Below are positions 12,046 through 23,754 of a stretch of DNA of 64,000 nucleotides, piece after piece. A program made the translations under genes and the position numbers. The notes under the pieces are model-generated. The model searched no databases. It was not told the DNA's origin and was given only the letters and a program-made list of their open reading frames with translations. The stretch's first letter is position 1. Each line of letters opens with the position of its first letter. Source of the DNA: Phocoena phocoena (taxonomy: Eukaryota > Chordata > Mammalia > Artiodactyla > Phocoenidae); assembly GCF_963924675.1 (NCBI RefSeq), contig NC_089220.1, positions 163,221,270 to 163,285,269 of the forward strand, given 5' to 3'.

Positions 12046-12259
12046 GGGCTTCCCTGGTGGCGCAGTGGTTGAGAGTCCACCTGCCGATGCAGGAGACATG
12101 GGTTCGTGCCCCGGTCCAGGAAGATCCCACATGCCGCGGAGCGGCTGGGCCCGTGAGCCATGGCCGCTGAGCCTGCGCGTCCGGAGCCTGTGCTCCGCAA
12201 CGGGAGAGGCCACCACAGTGAGAGGCCCGCGTACCGCAAAAAAAAAAAAAAAAGCCGCA
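12046..12259 (+). mobile_element. CHR-2 SINE
   Basis: Complete CHR-2 with both internal promoter boxes intact. A perfect 14-bp duplication AATAATGCACTCTG lies at 12032-12045 and 12260-12273. The A-tail (12238-12253) is followed by 'GCCGC' before the right duplication, a small non-templated or tail-derived addition. Confidence 0.95.
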
Positions 12260-12273
12260 AATAATGCACTCTG

Positions 12274-13059
12274 TATCCAAGCACACATCTTTCATTATTT
12301 TATGAAGTAAAAAAACGCTTTTCTAAACACTCCGAATGGAATATAATTCTTCTCTTTCATTTATTTGAGTGGTAAATGACCGTACCTAAAAATCATAAGA
12401 TTAAAATAGCAGCCCCTTCCTTTTATGTGCATTTCTATCTGAATGAAATCTGCCATACCTCAGGGCCTGTGTTCAGTGTGATATTTTCGTTCGGGCTCAG
12501 GCTGTAGCTAACACTCTGTGCTTCAAGAGTAAGATTCTGAAAGCATTTATTTTATTGTTTTTCAATTTCAATTCTATTTTGTATTCTTAGAAATATTTTC
12601 TAGAAGGAAGGAGGAAGAATGTCAAAGATTTTTTTTATTTGTGCTTTTCACTTACTATTTGATTTTCATAAGTAAGCCTCAAATGAGTTTATTTTCCTAT
12701 TGAAAATCTCCCACTTCTGTAAGTCTCCCCTGTAAACAGTAAACAGGGGTAGAATGTACCAAGTAACCTAGCAACCATCCAAATTCCATCCACATCCCTG
12801 GCCTGTGCTCTGGTTCTACAGGAAAGAACCATTCAATCCAGTAATAGACAAGAAAGAGAGCTGAAATCTTCGTGACAAAGCTGGAGAATTAGTAGTGAGC
12901 AAAGCATTATGCAACAAAATGGTCTGGCTTTCTACAAGCATGCTGGGTTTTTTAATGCAGTATAGAGGACCAAGATTTTGGTTCAAGTAACTAGAAAAAG
13001 AGAGTTGCCATGTACTGAAGACAGAGCAAGTTTAAGGAATAGAGGGAATTAAAAGTTCA
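12274..13059. other. Unique DNA, no gene seen
   Basis: No recognisable element. The sequence around 12720-12860 is somewhat GC-richer but has no coding frame of note. Confidence 0.5.
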
Positions 13060-13720
13060 GTTTCTGACATGTTGAGTTCAAAACACATTAATATGGGTTT
13101 CCTCCACAAGGAGGACTGCAGTGGGCAGATGGTCAGAAGAGGGGAGAGACAAGTGTGGAGGAGGTAAAGGGACTGAGCCTTAAGGAGCGAGCACCAGCCT
13201 GGAGAGAGCTAACAGGGATGGACCGGCTAAGAAGAGGTCCTCAGTAGGCAGCGGCAAGATAAAAGCCAAGTGAATTGAGTGTAAAAAGGAGAGAGTGGTT
13301 AACTGGGACTTCCCTGGTGGTCCAGTGGCTAAGACTTCACCTTCCGATGCAGGAGGTGCGGGTTCGATCCCTGGTCAGGGAGCTAAGATCCCACGCGCCT
13401 CGTGGCCAAAAAACTAAAACATAAAACAGAAGCAATATTGTAAACAAATTCAATAAAGACTTTAAAAAAATCGTCCACATCCAAAAAAACAGAAATGTTT
13501 AAAATTTAAAAAATAAAATAGAAAAGGAGAAAGTGATTATCTATGCCAAGCTCTGCTAATAGGCAGGCATGATGACCACAAAACGATGATTGGCAGCAGG
13601 GGAATCCCTGGGGACACGGACAAGAGTTCCTTCAGAGCAGTGATGGGGACAAAAGCCTGAAGGGAGTGCCTTCAAGGGAGATCGGAAGGGGGAAGAGAGC
13701 CCTTGCCTGGTTTCCCGTAA
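13060..13720 (-). mobile_element. L2 LINE fragment, interrupted by a SINE
   Basis: On the minus strand this corresponds to the L2 reverse-transcriptase region. The block 'GGAGAGAGTGGTTAAC' up to the SINE, resuming 'TATCTATGCCAAGCTCTGCTAAT', aligns with the DNA encoding the L2 'AAFDTVDHSLL' motif. Farther right, 'CAGAGCAGTGATGGGGACAAAAGCC' corresponds to the preceding conserved block. The CHR-1-like SINE at 13303 splits it. Highly decayed. Confidence 0.55.
13303..13521 (+). mobile_element. CHR-1-like SINE
   Basis: Begins 'GGGACTTCCCTGGTGGTCCAG' and has a B-box 'GGGTTCGATCCCTGG'. Its body then moves directly to a 'CAATAAAGACTTTAAAAAA'-type tail instead of the GC-rich CHR-2 body. Imperfect target-site duplications of about 19 bp (AAAAGGAGAGAGTGGTTAA versus AAAAGGAGAAAGTGATTAT) lie at 13284-13302 and 13522-13540. 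Their mismatches fit an older age than the CHR-2 copies. Confidence 0.85.
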
Positions 13721-14448
13721 ACCAGGTGATAACAGAATGGAGAGTGTCAATCTTGCACTGCCTTTAACTTTGTCATTTGGGCAAAATATTTAAAATTAAA
13801 ATGCTAAACTGTATGATACTTGCCTTCCATTAGAACATTTTTCTACTCTATAATCCCTCAGCTTAAATATGCTTTTCCAAATTTGACGTTACCTTATATT
13901 TAAATTTTCCTGTTTCATTCTCTTGCGCTCTCTCTCTCTCTTTCCCTCCCTCCTCCTTTCTCTCTTTTTCGTGTCTCTTTTTCAGTAGCCAAGTAGAAGA
14001 AAATTATCAGCAGTATTAGTAAGTCTATCAGGAAATACGAGCTAATATTATGAACCAAAAAGACACAGGCAAAATGGAAAAATTTTAACTTTTGAAATGG
14101 AAACAATCATGGAATTTCTATTCAGGCTATTTTCTATAATGTTGTGAAAATAAATAGCCCTCTTTGCATTCAACATTATTTAACATTGTTATCTTTATTG
14201 ATTTACTTTTTATTTGGCAGGTATGGAGGCAGGTAATATTTTTTAAATCAAAGACATGCCTATTTTATAGGATGACTTGAATGTCATTCACTGAATAATT
14301 TTATATTCATGAAGTGCTTTGAGCTCTTCAGGAAATCTGTTAAAACATGAATAAACAAAGAACTAGCTATTTCTTTCATTTGTTCCAAAATTGAGTAATG
14401 AAACTTCTTATTATGACTGAGGAATAAGTATTAAACATATCTCAGATT
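13721..14448. other. Unique DNA with pyrimidine tract, no gene
   Basis: Contains a polypyrimidine (CT-rich) stretch at about 13918-13973. Otherwise AT-rich single-copy-looking sequence without genes. Confidence 0.5.
13918..13973. repeat. CT-rich low-complexity tract
   Basis: An almost pure pyrimidine run containing (TC)n and CCTCC blocks. The complementary purine strand could adopt a triplex, but there is no sign of function. Confidence 0.85.
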
Positions 14449-14459
14449 AAGACATGCCA

Positions 14460-14650
14460 TGGGGCTTCCCTGGTGGCACAGTGGTTGAGAGTCCGCCTGC
14501 CGATGCAGGGGACACGGGTTCGTGCCCCGGTGTGGAAGGATCCCACATGCCGCGGAGCGGCTGGGCCCATGAGCCATGGCCGCTGAGCCTGCGCATCCGT
14601 AGCCTGTGCTCCGCAACGGGAGAGGCCCGCATACCGAAAAAAATTAAAAA
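14460..14650 (+). mobile_element. CHR-2 SINE with internal 16-bp deletion
   Basis: CHR-2 with an 11-bp duplication AAGACATGCCA at 14449-14459 and 14651-14661. Near the 3' end it reads 'GGGAGAGGCCCGCATACCG'. The other copies have two GAGAGGCC repeats separated by ACAACAGT here, so one repeat and the spacer (16 bp) have been lost. The A-tail is interrupted by 'TT'. Confidence 0.93.
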
Positions 14651-14661
14651 AAGACATGCCA

Positions 14662-15234
14662 CGATGCTAGCTTTTATGTCCCCCTTTCAGTGAAAAAAAT
14701 CCATGGAAACCCTTTGTAGGACCTTCAAATTCTTAAAAGCCATGCAAAATATAGATCCAGGCTGGAATCTAAGTTGGGTTCCCAATGCGTCGCTTGCGAA
14801 CAAGCCAGGAGGTTGAGGAGTCTGCCCCTGGCCTCTGTGAGTCTTTCCTTATCATGGAGCAGCTGCCATCTGAGCCCGAAATGATGGGATCCCATCAGGC
14901 TCCAGCGAGAGGCACCCTTCGGGAAGCCGAGCCAAGAGCAGGGATGATGGGCCAGAACTCGCTTCCCATCAGCCTCAGGGCTTGGGAAGCACAGAGACCA
15001 ATCACCTGATCACAGCATTCGGTGCCCCTTCGAACCAGTGCTCTTTAGGATGTATTCATCTTTCCTTCAGACAAGATACAGAACATCCTGTCTTCTTCAC
15101 TACCCTAAACAATTAGCTCTGACCACAGACAACACCTCACCCTGCAAAATAGAAGCCCTGAAATTATGGTCCCACCCTCCTTGAGAAGGTACTTTAGGAA
15201 TGCCTCCATAACTAAAGCATGCCCCTCCCACATC
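14662..15234. other. Unclassified DNA, no gene
   Basis: Includes an open frame at 14785-15009 (74 codons) rich in E, P and S, with no recognised motif. It is most likely a chance frame. Confidence 0.45.
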
Positions 15235-15600
15235 CTTTTTTTGTTTTGTTTTGTTAGTAGATTTTAGATTTTTTAGATTTTAGGTTTACCAGAAAATTGA
15301 GCAAAGGTACAGAGTTTCCATATATCCCCTCTCTTTGTCTCCCTCCTCCCACAGTTCCTCCTATTATTAACATATTGCATTGATGTGGTCTATCTGTTAT
15401 GACTGATGGACCAATATTGATTGATACATGATTATTAACTAAGGTCCATAGGTTACATTAGGGTTTACTTTTTGTGGTGCACAGTTCAATGGGTTTTCAC
15501 AAATGCATAATGTCATGTATCCATCACTACAGTATCATACAGGATGATTTAACTATCCTAGAAAATGGCCCTTCCTGTTCCTTTTGAAGTAGTTTATCCA
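15235..15600. mobile_element. Old L1 3'-region fragment
   Basis: The blocks 'TTTACCAGAAAATTGAGCAAAGG', 'ACATATTGCATTGATGTGGT', 'CCAATATTGATTGATACATG' and 'TTCACAAATGCATAATGTCA' match, in order, a common old mammalian L1 (L1M-type) 3' segment. Strand is not assigned. There are no coding remnants. Confidence 0.5.
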
Positions 15601-16370
15601 AGTATCCCTTACAAAAGCCATTCATCTCATCACATCTTCAGTGATGTTTCATCACCCGGGAGGTGTTTTAACATCCCTTATAGTGAGCCAACTGTCTGGC
15701 TGGTCCACAGTAATCAGACACTGGCATGTGGATGGTAAAACTGTCAGTTTCCACTTCAATCTTACCGAGATAGAATTTCAAAAATTACAGCTAGCAAATG
15801 AGAAGGTGACTATATATATATATATCCAGGCTTCATGCCTAAGATCAAACAGGGGCAAGAATGATGAAGTACAATAGCCATGAAGAGTTCCCAGCACACT
15901 AAATTCACAGGAACACTGAACACAAGACAAGAAAAGAGGCAACGCCATCATTAAGGCAGGGTTACGTTACAAATCAAATTCTGATTCCTTTTTACTAAGT
16001 TCTCTAGAAGGAGAGTGGGTCTCTTCCTGAAGCAAGTTCACATTTCCTTTCTTTGGAGGGAGGTTTAAGTTCCAATCGTTTGCTACAATTGTATTCAGGA
16101 CATGAGTTTTCTAGCTATAAGATGTGTGGCTCTAAATACAATGGAAAGGCAGATAGATCAGTAGTTCAAAGGGCACGAAGAGTTCTCCCAAATTATCTGA
16201 GCCTGGGGTACTCTGTCTTGCATTTTGAGCACCATGCTTATAGGAAAACTTAGGAAGAAAGACTGAGTTGAAACATTTGGGTCGGGAAAGATCAATAAAA
16301 CTTTTCAGATCGATGCAAAATTATCACCACGGAGGAGAGACAGGGCAGTGACGTGGAAAAAGATGCCATT
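15601..16370. other. Unique DNA, no gene seen
   Basis: Contains a short TATATA run (about 15811-15824). No element or coding signal recognised. Confidence 0.5.
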
Positions 16371-16495
16371 TAGAATCAGAGCTACATTCAAATCCAACCC
16401 CAGCTACTTAGTATCTGTGTGACCTTGCCTAGCTTACTAAATCTTAGGACCTCCAAATTTCATCTGTAAAATGAAGAAAATAATTATTTTGGTAA
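16371..16495 (+). mobile_element. MIR SINE fragment
   Basis: The core 'CTACTTAGTATCTGTGTGACCTTG' followed by 'ATTTCATCTGTAAAATGAAGA' is the classic MIR pattern in sense orientation. It is an ancient mammal-wide SINE, here about 125 bp and diverged. Confidence 0.85.
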
Positions 16496-17440
16496 TTAAG
16501 TTAGATCGACATTATAGAGTCCTGGTGGGTTAGAACAAAACTTTGAACTACTCTCTCTTTTTGTGGCATGTAGCCTATTAAGTAAGTTTATATTTTTTAA
16601 TTGAAGTCCTTTTCTTTCTATTGAAAAAACTTCATCACGGTATTATATGTTTCATAGCACTCTATGATTTGTGTTGGCTGATTGTTCACTGTGGCTTGAT
16701 GAAAAATGTCTTCACATTTTTAATTTGATTGAATTATTCTATTAATACGTATAGACAGTCTGCAGAGAAATAACAATTTGTCTCCCATCAGCAGTAATGA
16801 GTTTCACATCACAAACTTAAATTATCTGTTGAACTTCAAGAATGGTCTTTAAAACAAATGAGGATCGCATGAGTACAGTAACTTTTTCTTAGCCAACAAG
16901 ATGGAGGATTTAGAATAGATGACTATCCTTTTAGAGAAAAAGCAAGCAGCAAATTCCCATTTTAGCCAGATTGACTTTCTTTAGGAAAGCAGGCTGGGAC
17001 CTTAACCTCACACTGAGGCAGCCCTGAAGAGAAACGTGCCACCTGGCAAAGAAGTCTCCCCAAGGTACAGGTAAGAATGGACAGGATCTTCTCGGAGCCA
17101 GCTTTTAAAATTAGTTTTTAGCCCCTTTGTCCTCATGGGAATTGTGGCTGAACCTGAATTTCCCTCCTCTACAATGAAGTTTGGGAAAAGATTAGGAGAA
17201 CAACCAAGAGAACCTTCAGAGAAGACAAAACTTTTTCCTCAAGTAGTAATGAATGTTTCACATAAAACAAAGATAGTTAAGAGGAACATATTTATTATGA
17301 GACATTGAGATCAAAACCTGTAAAATTCACTTTTAACAATTTGTTTGGCTTCAATCAAAACACGTTTCGATTATTATTTCAAACTCTCTGGTGTTCATTT
17401 AGCTATCGCAGTACCGTTTGCCATTGATGACCCTCTGTGT
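16496..17440. other. Unique DNA, no gene seen
   Basis: AT-rich sequence without recognised repeats. No frame above 60 codons. Confidence 0.5.
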
Positions 17441-18345
17441 AGGAAAACCCTAGTCCTTTCTCCTTTATTCACACACCTGTTACCACACTCGCAGCACATC
17501 TGACAATTTAACTCAATTCTGACGCTACCTACCTGGAGAGCGCGTCACATCCCACCAGTTAAGGGCTCAGTCCCATGAGACACCCTCAACTTCAGATGCC
17601 AATCACGAGTACTAGGACCCCAGGTTACCGCAACTTCTGTCTGACTTGACTACAGGTCAGAAGTTCCTATGACCTCCTCCACTTTGGATTTGATTATTTG
17701 CTACAAGAGTTCAGAGAACTCACAGAGAAGAAACATAAGAAAACGTACGTTTACCAGTTTATTAAAGGAGACGATAAAGGATAAACTGCCAGGTGAAGAG
17801 ATCCACAGGGTGAGGTCTGAGAGGGTCCTGAGCACGAGTTGGTGTCCCCATGGAGTTGGGGTGCATCATCCTCCCTGTTAATAGAACCTGAAAGCTCTCT
17901 GAACCCCCTACTACTGAGATTTTGATGGAAGTCATCACATAAGCATGATCATCATCGATTATTAACTCCATTCCCAGCTCCTCTCCCCTCCATGGGGAAT
18001 GGAGAGTGAGGGGGAAAATTCCAAGCTTCGAATCATGGTTTGGTCTTTCCAGTGACCAGCCCCCATCCAGGAGCCCACCCAGGGTCACCTCATTAGAACA
18101 AACGACACTCCTATCACCCAGGGAGTTCCAAGGGATTTAGGCTCCCTGTGTCAGGAACCTGAGTCAAAGACCAAATACTAGAATGACAGGTGTTCTCATC
18201 ACTCACGAGTTTACAAGGGCTTCAGGAGCTCTGTGCAGGACCCGGGAGCAGAAACGAATATATGTATTTCCTATTACCTCACAACCCCAAATCAAACATT
18301 TTTCGGCACAGAGACAAATACTATCTGCAAATTAGGACATCACCA
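17441..18345 (+). repeat. LTR-like ancient repeat (probable solo ERV LTR)
   Basis: About 900 bp with an internal order I associate with a mammal-wide endogenous-retrovirus LTR: 'TTAAGGGCTCAGTCCCATGAGAC', 'GAACTCACAGAG', 'GAAAGCTCTCTGAACCCC', 'CATCACATAAGCATGATCATCATC', 'TCATTAGAACAAACGACACTCC', ending 'TATTTCCTATTACCTCAC'. No internal retroviral genes flank it, so it would be a solo LTR. Family name not assigned. A roughly 60-bp segment near its 3' end appears twice (18121-18180 and 18207-18268). Confidence 0.5.
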
Positions 18346-20081
18346 GAGTCTGCCCACAGGTACACAGCTATTTATGATTTATAAAAATTTATGATTTTTA
18401 AATGGTATTCTTGTTTTTCTTAATCAAAAATTGTTTAATCAAAAACAATAGTTTTACTCTCATATTTCTCTCATTATTCTCTATTACTAATAAGTAATAG
18501 AAATGTGAGAACTTGAACCAAATGACTTTCATACTCAGGATATACAGATTAGACACCTGGTTTGAATGAACCCAGGTGTGAATACTGCTCTTCAGGACTC
18601 TCAGAAACCAGGGAATGGATGTGCAGATAACAATTCCCCATAATGCATATTTTACATGAATTCATAAAATATAATATGGAGCAGGTGTCAATGTGATATA
18701 TTCATATGCAAGTATAAATATTACTATATGGTTGTTAACTGAAGCAGAGATTAACCTCAACATGCATTATCTCTAATTTTACCTTTATTCTGAGAGACTG
18801 AGGATAATTTCTGTACCTGCTTATGCCCAGGGGAAATCAAATCTATGCACTGAGATGTAAACAATCCAAACTCAGTAAGAGGAGGTTGGGGAGGGATTAC
18901 ACAAAGTCTAGTTTAAATACTGAAAACTGAAATAAATTTTTAGAAACCATCATTTATGATCCTTAATTTTTCCTTTCTTGTTGAATTTTGCAAGAGTTTG
19001 ACGCTAAATGAATGTAAATTGACTCTTTTTATGCATTTATTTTATTACAGTTTTAGAGTATCTGTCCTAGATGGTGCTCTTCATCTTACATTTCAGATCC
19101 CTGGAGGCCAGGAGTTATATCTGTTTAATTTGAATCTGTAGTACCTGAAATAATGTCACTTGACTGCAATTATAAAGATGTGACGATGATGAGAGCTCTG
19201 ATGATGCTTTTCAGAAAAGGCTCAAGAAAATCCATCCCTCAAGTTTAAAACACAGTTTTGCTCAGACAATATATTATTAGCTCATAGAAACTGCAGCCAC
19301 TTTTCAGAAAGGCCTGAAATCATTGTAAAAGTACAGACAACAGGAAGAGATACTAATGTATTCACTCCACGTGGCTTTTAGGCAACACATTAATTCTTGA
19401 ACATAAATATAAATAAATAATAAATAAACTGGAATTCATCCCAATCTATCATAGAACTTTTCTGACAACATAAAAGTCAACCAAATAAATCAGAATAATA
19501 GGATTTTGACAAAACAAGAAATTTATCTATTACCAGAGAAACATATTGGTCGCACAACTTATAAATTGCCAATAGAGGTTTTCCATCCATCACCAAGATT
19601 CCCATCTAATGACAGGGAAGTAATTACCATACCTCTACCATGTCATGCAGTCTTTTGATGTGTTAGGAAGTGAAACAATGAGGAGATGCAGCTCTTGGTG
19701 TGTGGACAACACCTGTGGGGTGGGTAGATTTTTTTTTTTCACTAATGGCATCTAAATTCCCTCATGAATAAGCATGGGATGTTTGTCTGTACTTATTCTA
19801 CGGCCTCAAAAAAGACAGTAGAGAGGCTTTCCTGGAAGAGGCAGAATGTTTAATCTTGGACCTTCCTACAGTCTATCACAGCCCCTTCTCCACTAACTAA
19901 CAATTCCAAAAAAATATGCTATTTTAAAATAACAATGAATTGGAAACTCCAGATTCACTTCCAACTCACTGGGTCCCTTCAACTTAAAAACAGAATTTTC
20001 TCTAACCTGAAACCTGTAGGCATCTATTAGCTTTGAATTTGAATACATGAATTGGCAGCCTGTTCCCAAATTTTACATGTT

Positions 20082-20084
<3 letters not shown>
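18346..20084. other. Unique AT-rich DNA, no gene seen
   Basis: No recognised element apart from a possible decayed L2 tail near 19080-19150. No gene. Confidence 0.45.
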
Positions 20085-20128
<44 letters not shown>

Positions 20129-20205
20129 CACACATATGTATACATATGTGTATATACAGATACATAGAATATGTATATACATACATATTATACATATGTA
20201 TACAA
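20085..20205. repeat. (TA)n / TACA-rich microsatellite
   Basis: A pure TA array (about 20085-20122) followed by mixed TACACA / TATGTATACA repeats. AT-rich, unwinding-prone, probably length-variable. Confidence 0.95.
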
Positions 20206-22074
20206 GATAAACCCTGCCCAGAGCTGAAAGAGTAAAAATCAATTCAGAATGAAAAAGAAACAAGGGACTTTGCTGTTAATCAGTCAGGGAGGACAGACAC
20301 CTAAAGGCAGCTGTGTAATCAACAGGAAACGTTTTTTCCAAGGTCATGCAGCAGCTGCAAAATGCCGTAACAACCCTCCTCCTGAGTTATTACTGCTTTG
20401 TCCCCAGTGATGCCCTCAGTCCCCCTTTGCTGTAACTCATCTACTACAGGGGATACCCAATCGCTAAGCCTCTCTCGCCTCATGACAACATGTCATAATA
20501 CCTAGTTCACATTCATTTAACCACAAAATCCAGAACTGATCCCCACTGGATTCCACTGGACCCTTCTCAGAACCCTTCAGTGAGAAACCCAAATTTTGTA
20601 AAACACTTGTCCTCTTGTCAAGCAGCATGCCTGGCTCTTCTGAAGGGCCCTCCCTTGCTGCAAGTCAATAAATCTGATTTTGTCCCTAGAGACTCATAAC
20701 TCATCAGGCTACTGCAAGTGGGAGGTTTTACTGAGAATTGGCTGAGTCTCTCAATGCCGTAGACCAAGATCCTAACTCCATAATAATGTGCATGTTCAAG
20801 ACGCCTTGAATCTCATTTACTCCAGGCTTCTCTGTCCCCAGCTGTATGAGCTTTGGCATTGAAACAGGGGTCTGATGACCTTTGGCTTTTTCATGTCAGG
20901 CTTATTGTTTATCTGCCAAGATTTGGGGGTTATGAACCTGACTTTATCAGACTACAGGTTTGTTCCTGGTGGTCTAGGAAAAGAGACAGATAGATAGATG
21001 GATACATATACACATACATAAATGATAGAATTGTTTCTTCAATTCAAGGACAAATTCTTTTTGAGATTAAGGCATATTTTTCAATCACAGATTTAGATAT
21101 TTAACCTTCTACTTTAATTTTAAATATTCAATTGTTTTTATTAACTTTTAATATAATAGATATATTTATTATGATGATTTTTTACAGTGAACACTCAATA
21201 ATCACAAATGAATTAGAAAGGAGAATACATGTATATGTCAGAAGGGCTATAAACAGAAAGAAGAAATAAAGAATTCAGGTAGTGGGTGTGTGAATCCCTC
21301 TTGGAAAAAATTTTTTGGATACTGTATCTTCTTCTGAGAATTCTTGATCACCTCCATAAAAATAATTTCACTGCCCTTGTATGATCATTTGACTGAGTGG
21401 TACATCTTGGCCTCTCTATTCTCTAGATAACTGGTAACTTCCTTTTTTAATAATCAGACAAGATCTTTTTTTCTAATCAAACAGAGAAGACTTGGGTTGA
21501 TTAACAGATTTTTTTTTCCCTCTCAAACCACAATTACTAAGATCAGAACCCTCTGATAATTTGCGCTGCTATTTTAGGATTCAGTTTCATTCTACAACTG
21601 ACTAAAACATGAAATGAGCGAAAATAAACGGAACTGAATGGAACTGAACTGACCTGAAATGAGATGCTGTGATTTCCAGTACACGTTATGCCTTAAGGAC
21701 AGAACAGGTGCCTCACCCATCTTCCTCCCAGAGGTGCCAGCACCGTGACCAACCCACACAAGGCTCTCAGCTGCGTGACTGCTGGATTTCACTAACAGCA
21801 ATCCATTCCTCTCCACGTAATCCACTCTGCTTTTACCAGGGCTGAAAATATACCGAGTTACCCGTAGAGAGATCTATAAGCTAATTGCCAAAGCATACAA
21901 CTTCATTCAAATATATTTGTTATTGCACTCAGATGTGAGAAAACAATTTAGAAGACAAGCCAGAAAGGAAATGAACTTGAATTCTCAACACCAATTTTCT
22001 CCTGATTTACCTGGTTCTCCTTCTCTTCATCCCATCAACCATTTTTTCTCTTTCCATCCCCATCATTTTTCTAG
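20206..22074. other. Mostly unique DNA, possible LTR-like patch
   Basis: At about 20290-20700 a GC-balanced stretch containing AATAAA ('AAGTCAATAAATCTG') might be an LTR relic, but nothing confirms it. The remainder is AT-rich and unrecognised. No gene. Confidence 0.4.
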
Positions 22075-22480
22075 TATTTGTTGAACGTTTACTACATGCC
22101 AGTCAACGTGCTAAGCACTTTTCCTGCATTATCGTGCTTGATCTCCACCACGTGCATTATTACTAACATCATTTTACAGAGGAAGAAACAGACTTGCCCA
22201 AGCCCGTTCCTGATCAGTTTGTTTTTGTTTCTGTTTTTTGCCGTACGCGGGCCTCTCACTGCTGCGGCCTCTCCCGTTGCAGAGCACAGGCTCCGGACGC
22301 GCAGGCTCAGCGGCCATGGCTCACGGGCCTAGCCGCTCCGTGGCATGTGGGATCTTCCCGGACCGGGGCACGAACCCGTGTCCCCTGCATCGGCAGACGG
22401 ACTCTCAACCACTGCGCCACCAGGGAAGCCCTCCTGATCAGTTTTGAACCACACCCTAGTAATCTTTGATTCTCTGAGTC
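22075..22480 (-). mobile_element. MIR SINE, split by CHR-2
   Basis: Minus-strand MIR: 'ACGTTTACTACATGCCAG', 'GTGCTAAGCACTTT', 'CATCATTTTACAGAGGAAGAAACAGACTTGCCCA'-type order before the CHR-2 at 22221-22432, and probable continuation ('ACACCCTAGTAATC') after it. Ancient element later hit by a young SINE. Confidence 0.8.
22221..22432 (-). mobile_element. CHR-2 SINE
   Basis: Minus-strand CHR-2, with its head at 22432 and its A-tail (as T-rich sequence 'GTTTTTGTTTCTGTTTTTT') at 22221-22240. A 12-bp perfect duplication CCTGATCAGTTT lies at 22209-22220 and 22433-22444. The impure tail suggests more time since insertion than copies with pure A-tails. Confidence 0.95.
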
Positions 22481-23536
22481 CACCTCCTCACACACTGCCG
22501 TGATGAGATATGGAGTAGTGGTGATGCTGCTAGCCCACAAACTAACCACTCATTTACAGGCAACTAAGCAGGAACTCTCAAGGAATCCAACCCACCAGGT
22601 AGCATGATTTCTCCCCGCTCCTCCGTTTTTCCTCCGTTTTTCCTCCGTTCTCTAGTTCACCGCCTAAAAGCTCCCCCAGCACCTGATGCCAACCCCTGCC
22701 TCACCCCACTCCAACCCACCCTCTCTTTTATCTTGCTCCACCTAGCTCAGGACTGATTTAAAATCATATGAGAAAATTTACTTCATAATTCCAAAGACAA
22801 GAGTTAGTGCATTTGATAGTCTATAACAAGATCTAAAATTTAGTAATATCCCAAATCAGAATTGGATAAGGGAGAGTTTCAGTGTGACTTGCAAAAGCAT
22901 TTCTTCAAATATTTGCAAAGACAGGACAGATTTTTATCAGTAACTTCCCTCCAGGTGTCTTGACAAACTTAAGCATGATCTATACAAATAAGCTAATAAA
23001 TGTATTAAGGGTTTTTTCTTAGCTGTATAAACAACCTACATATAAAGTTACATCTGAGTGTTATGACATTTAAGGTTTTTTTTTCCCCTATCTTTGTTGC
23101 TATTAACTGAGCACATTTCTACTTGTAAATCATCAGATAATGAATTTATATTTAGGAACAGAAAGTCATTTCCCTTGATAAGTATGCAGGTGTCAGTGTT
23201 CCAGAGCACCAAGTACCAGATGTAGATGCTGAGCTGAACTTTCAGCTTCATGGAAGGATTCCCGTTTGGAGGCGCTCTGGGATCACAAGGCTTTCCAAAG
23301 ACTCAGTTTTCAAGATAACCGTTACCATTTTCACGCAGCAGAGCGGCAAATCATTCTTTCATTATAAATCTTTTTTGTTGGAAATCAATTTATTCGCTTG
23401 AATTCTAGGTAGGATGTTCACTTTAATGTTCTTCCTTTCCACTGAAATCCATTAAAAATAAATCCACAATTTTGGCAGATTAGCTAAAAGATTAATGTCA
23501 GACTTCTTAAGAAAATGACTTGGGCAAAATTCTGAC
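22481..23536. other. Unique DNA, no gene seen
   Basis: Contains the small CCTCCGTTTTT tandem at 22620-22649. Nothing else recognised. Confidence 0.5.
22620..22649. repeat. 11-bp tandem repeat, 2.7 copies
   Basis: CCTCCGTTTTT at 22620-22630 and 22631-22641, then a partial third copy to 22649. Local slippage repeat. Confidence 0.9.
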
Positions 23537-23754
23537 TTTTTTTTTTTTTTTTGCGGTACGCGGGCCTCTCACTGTTGTGGCCTCTCCCGTTGTGGAGCAC
23601 AGGCTCCGGACGCGCAGGCCCAGCGGCCATGGCTCACGGGCCCAGCCGCTCCGCGGCACATGGGATCTTCCCGGACCGGGGCACGAAACCGTGTCCCCTG
23701 CATCGGCAGGCGGACTCTCAACCACTGCGCCACCAGGGAAGCCCAGGGAAGCCC
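23537..23754 (-). mobile_element. CHR-2 SINE with duplicated 5' end
   Basis: Minus-strand CHR-2 with a pure T-run (A-tail) at 23537-23552. At its 5' end the first 10 bp of the element are present twice in tandem (AGGGAAGCCC at 23735-23744 and 23745-23754 on the plus strand). I cannot find a target-site duplication on either side. Internal promoter boxes are intact. Confidence 0.93.

Noticed and set aside
12046..12120. tRNA genes at the heads of CHR elements
   Set aside because: The A/B-box-like promoter is inherited from tRNA but there is no cloverleaf with anticodon arm and acceptor pairing that I can support; these are SINE heads.
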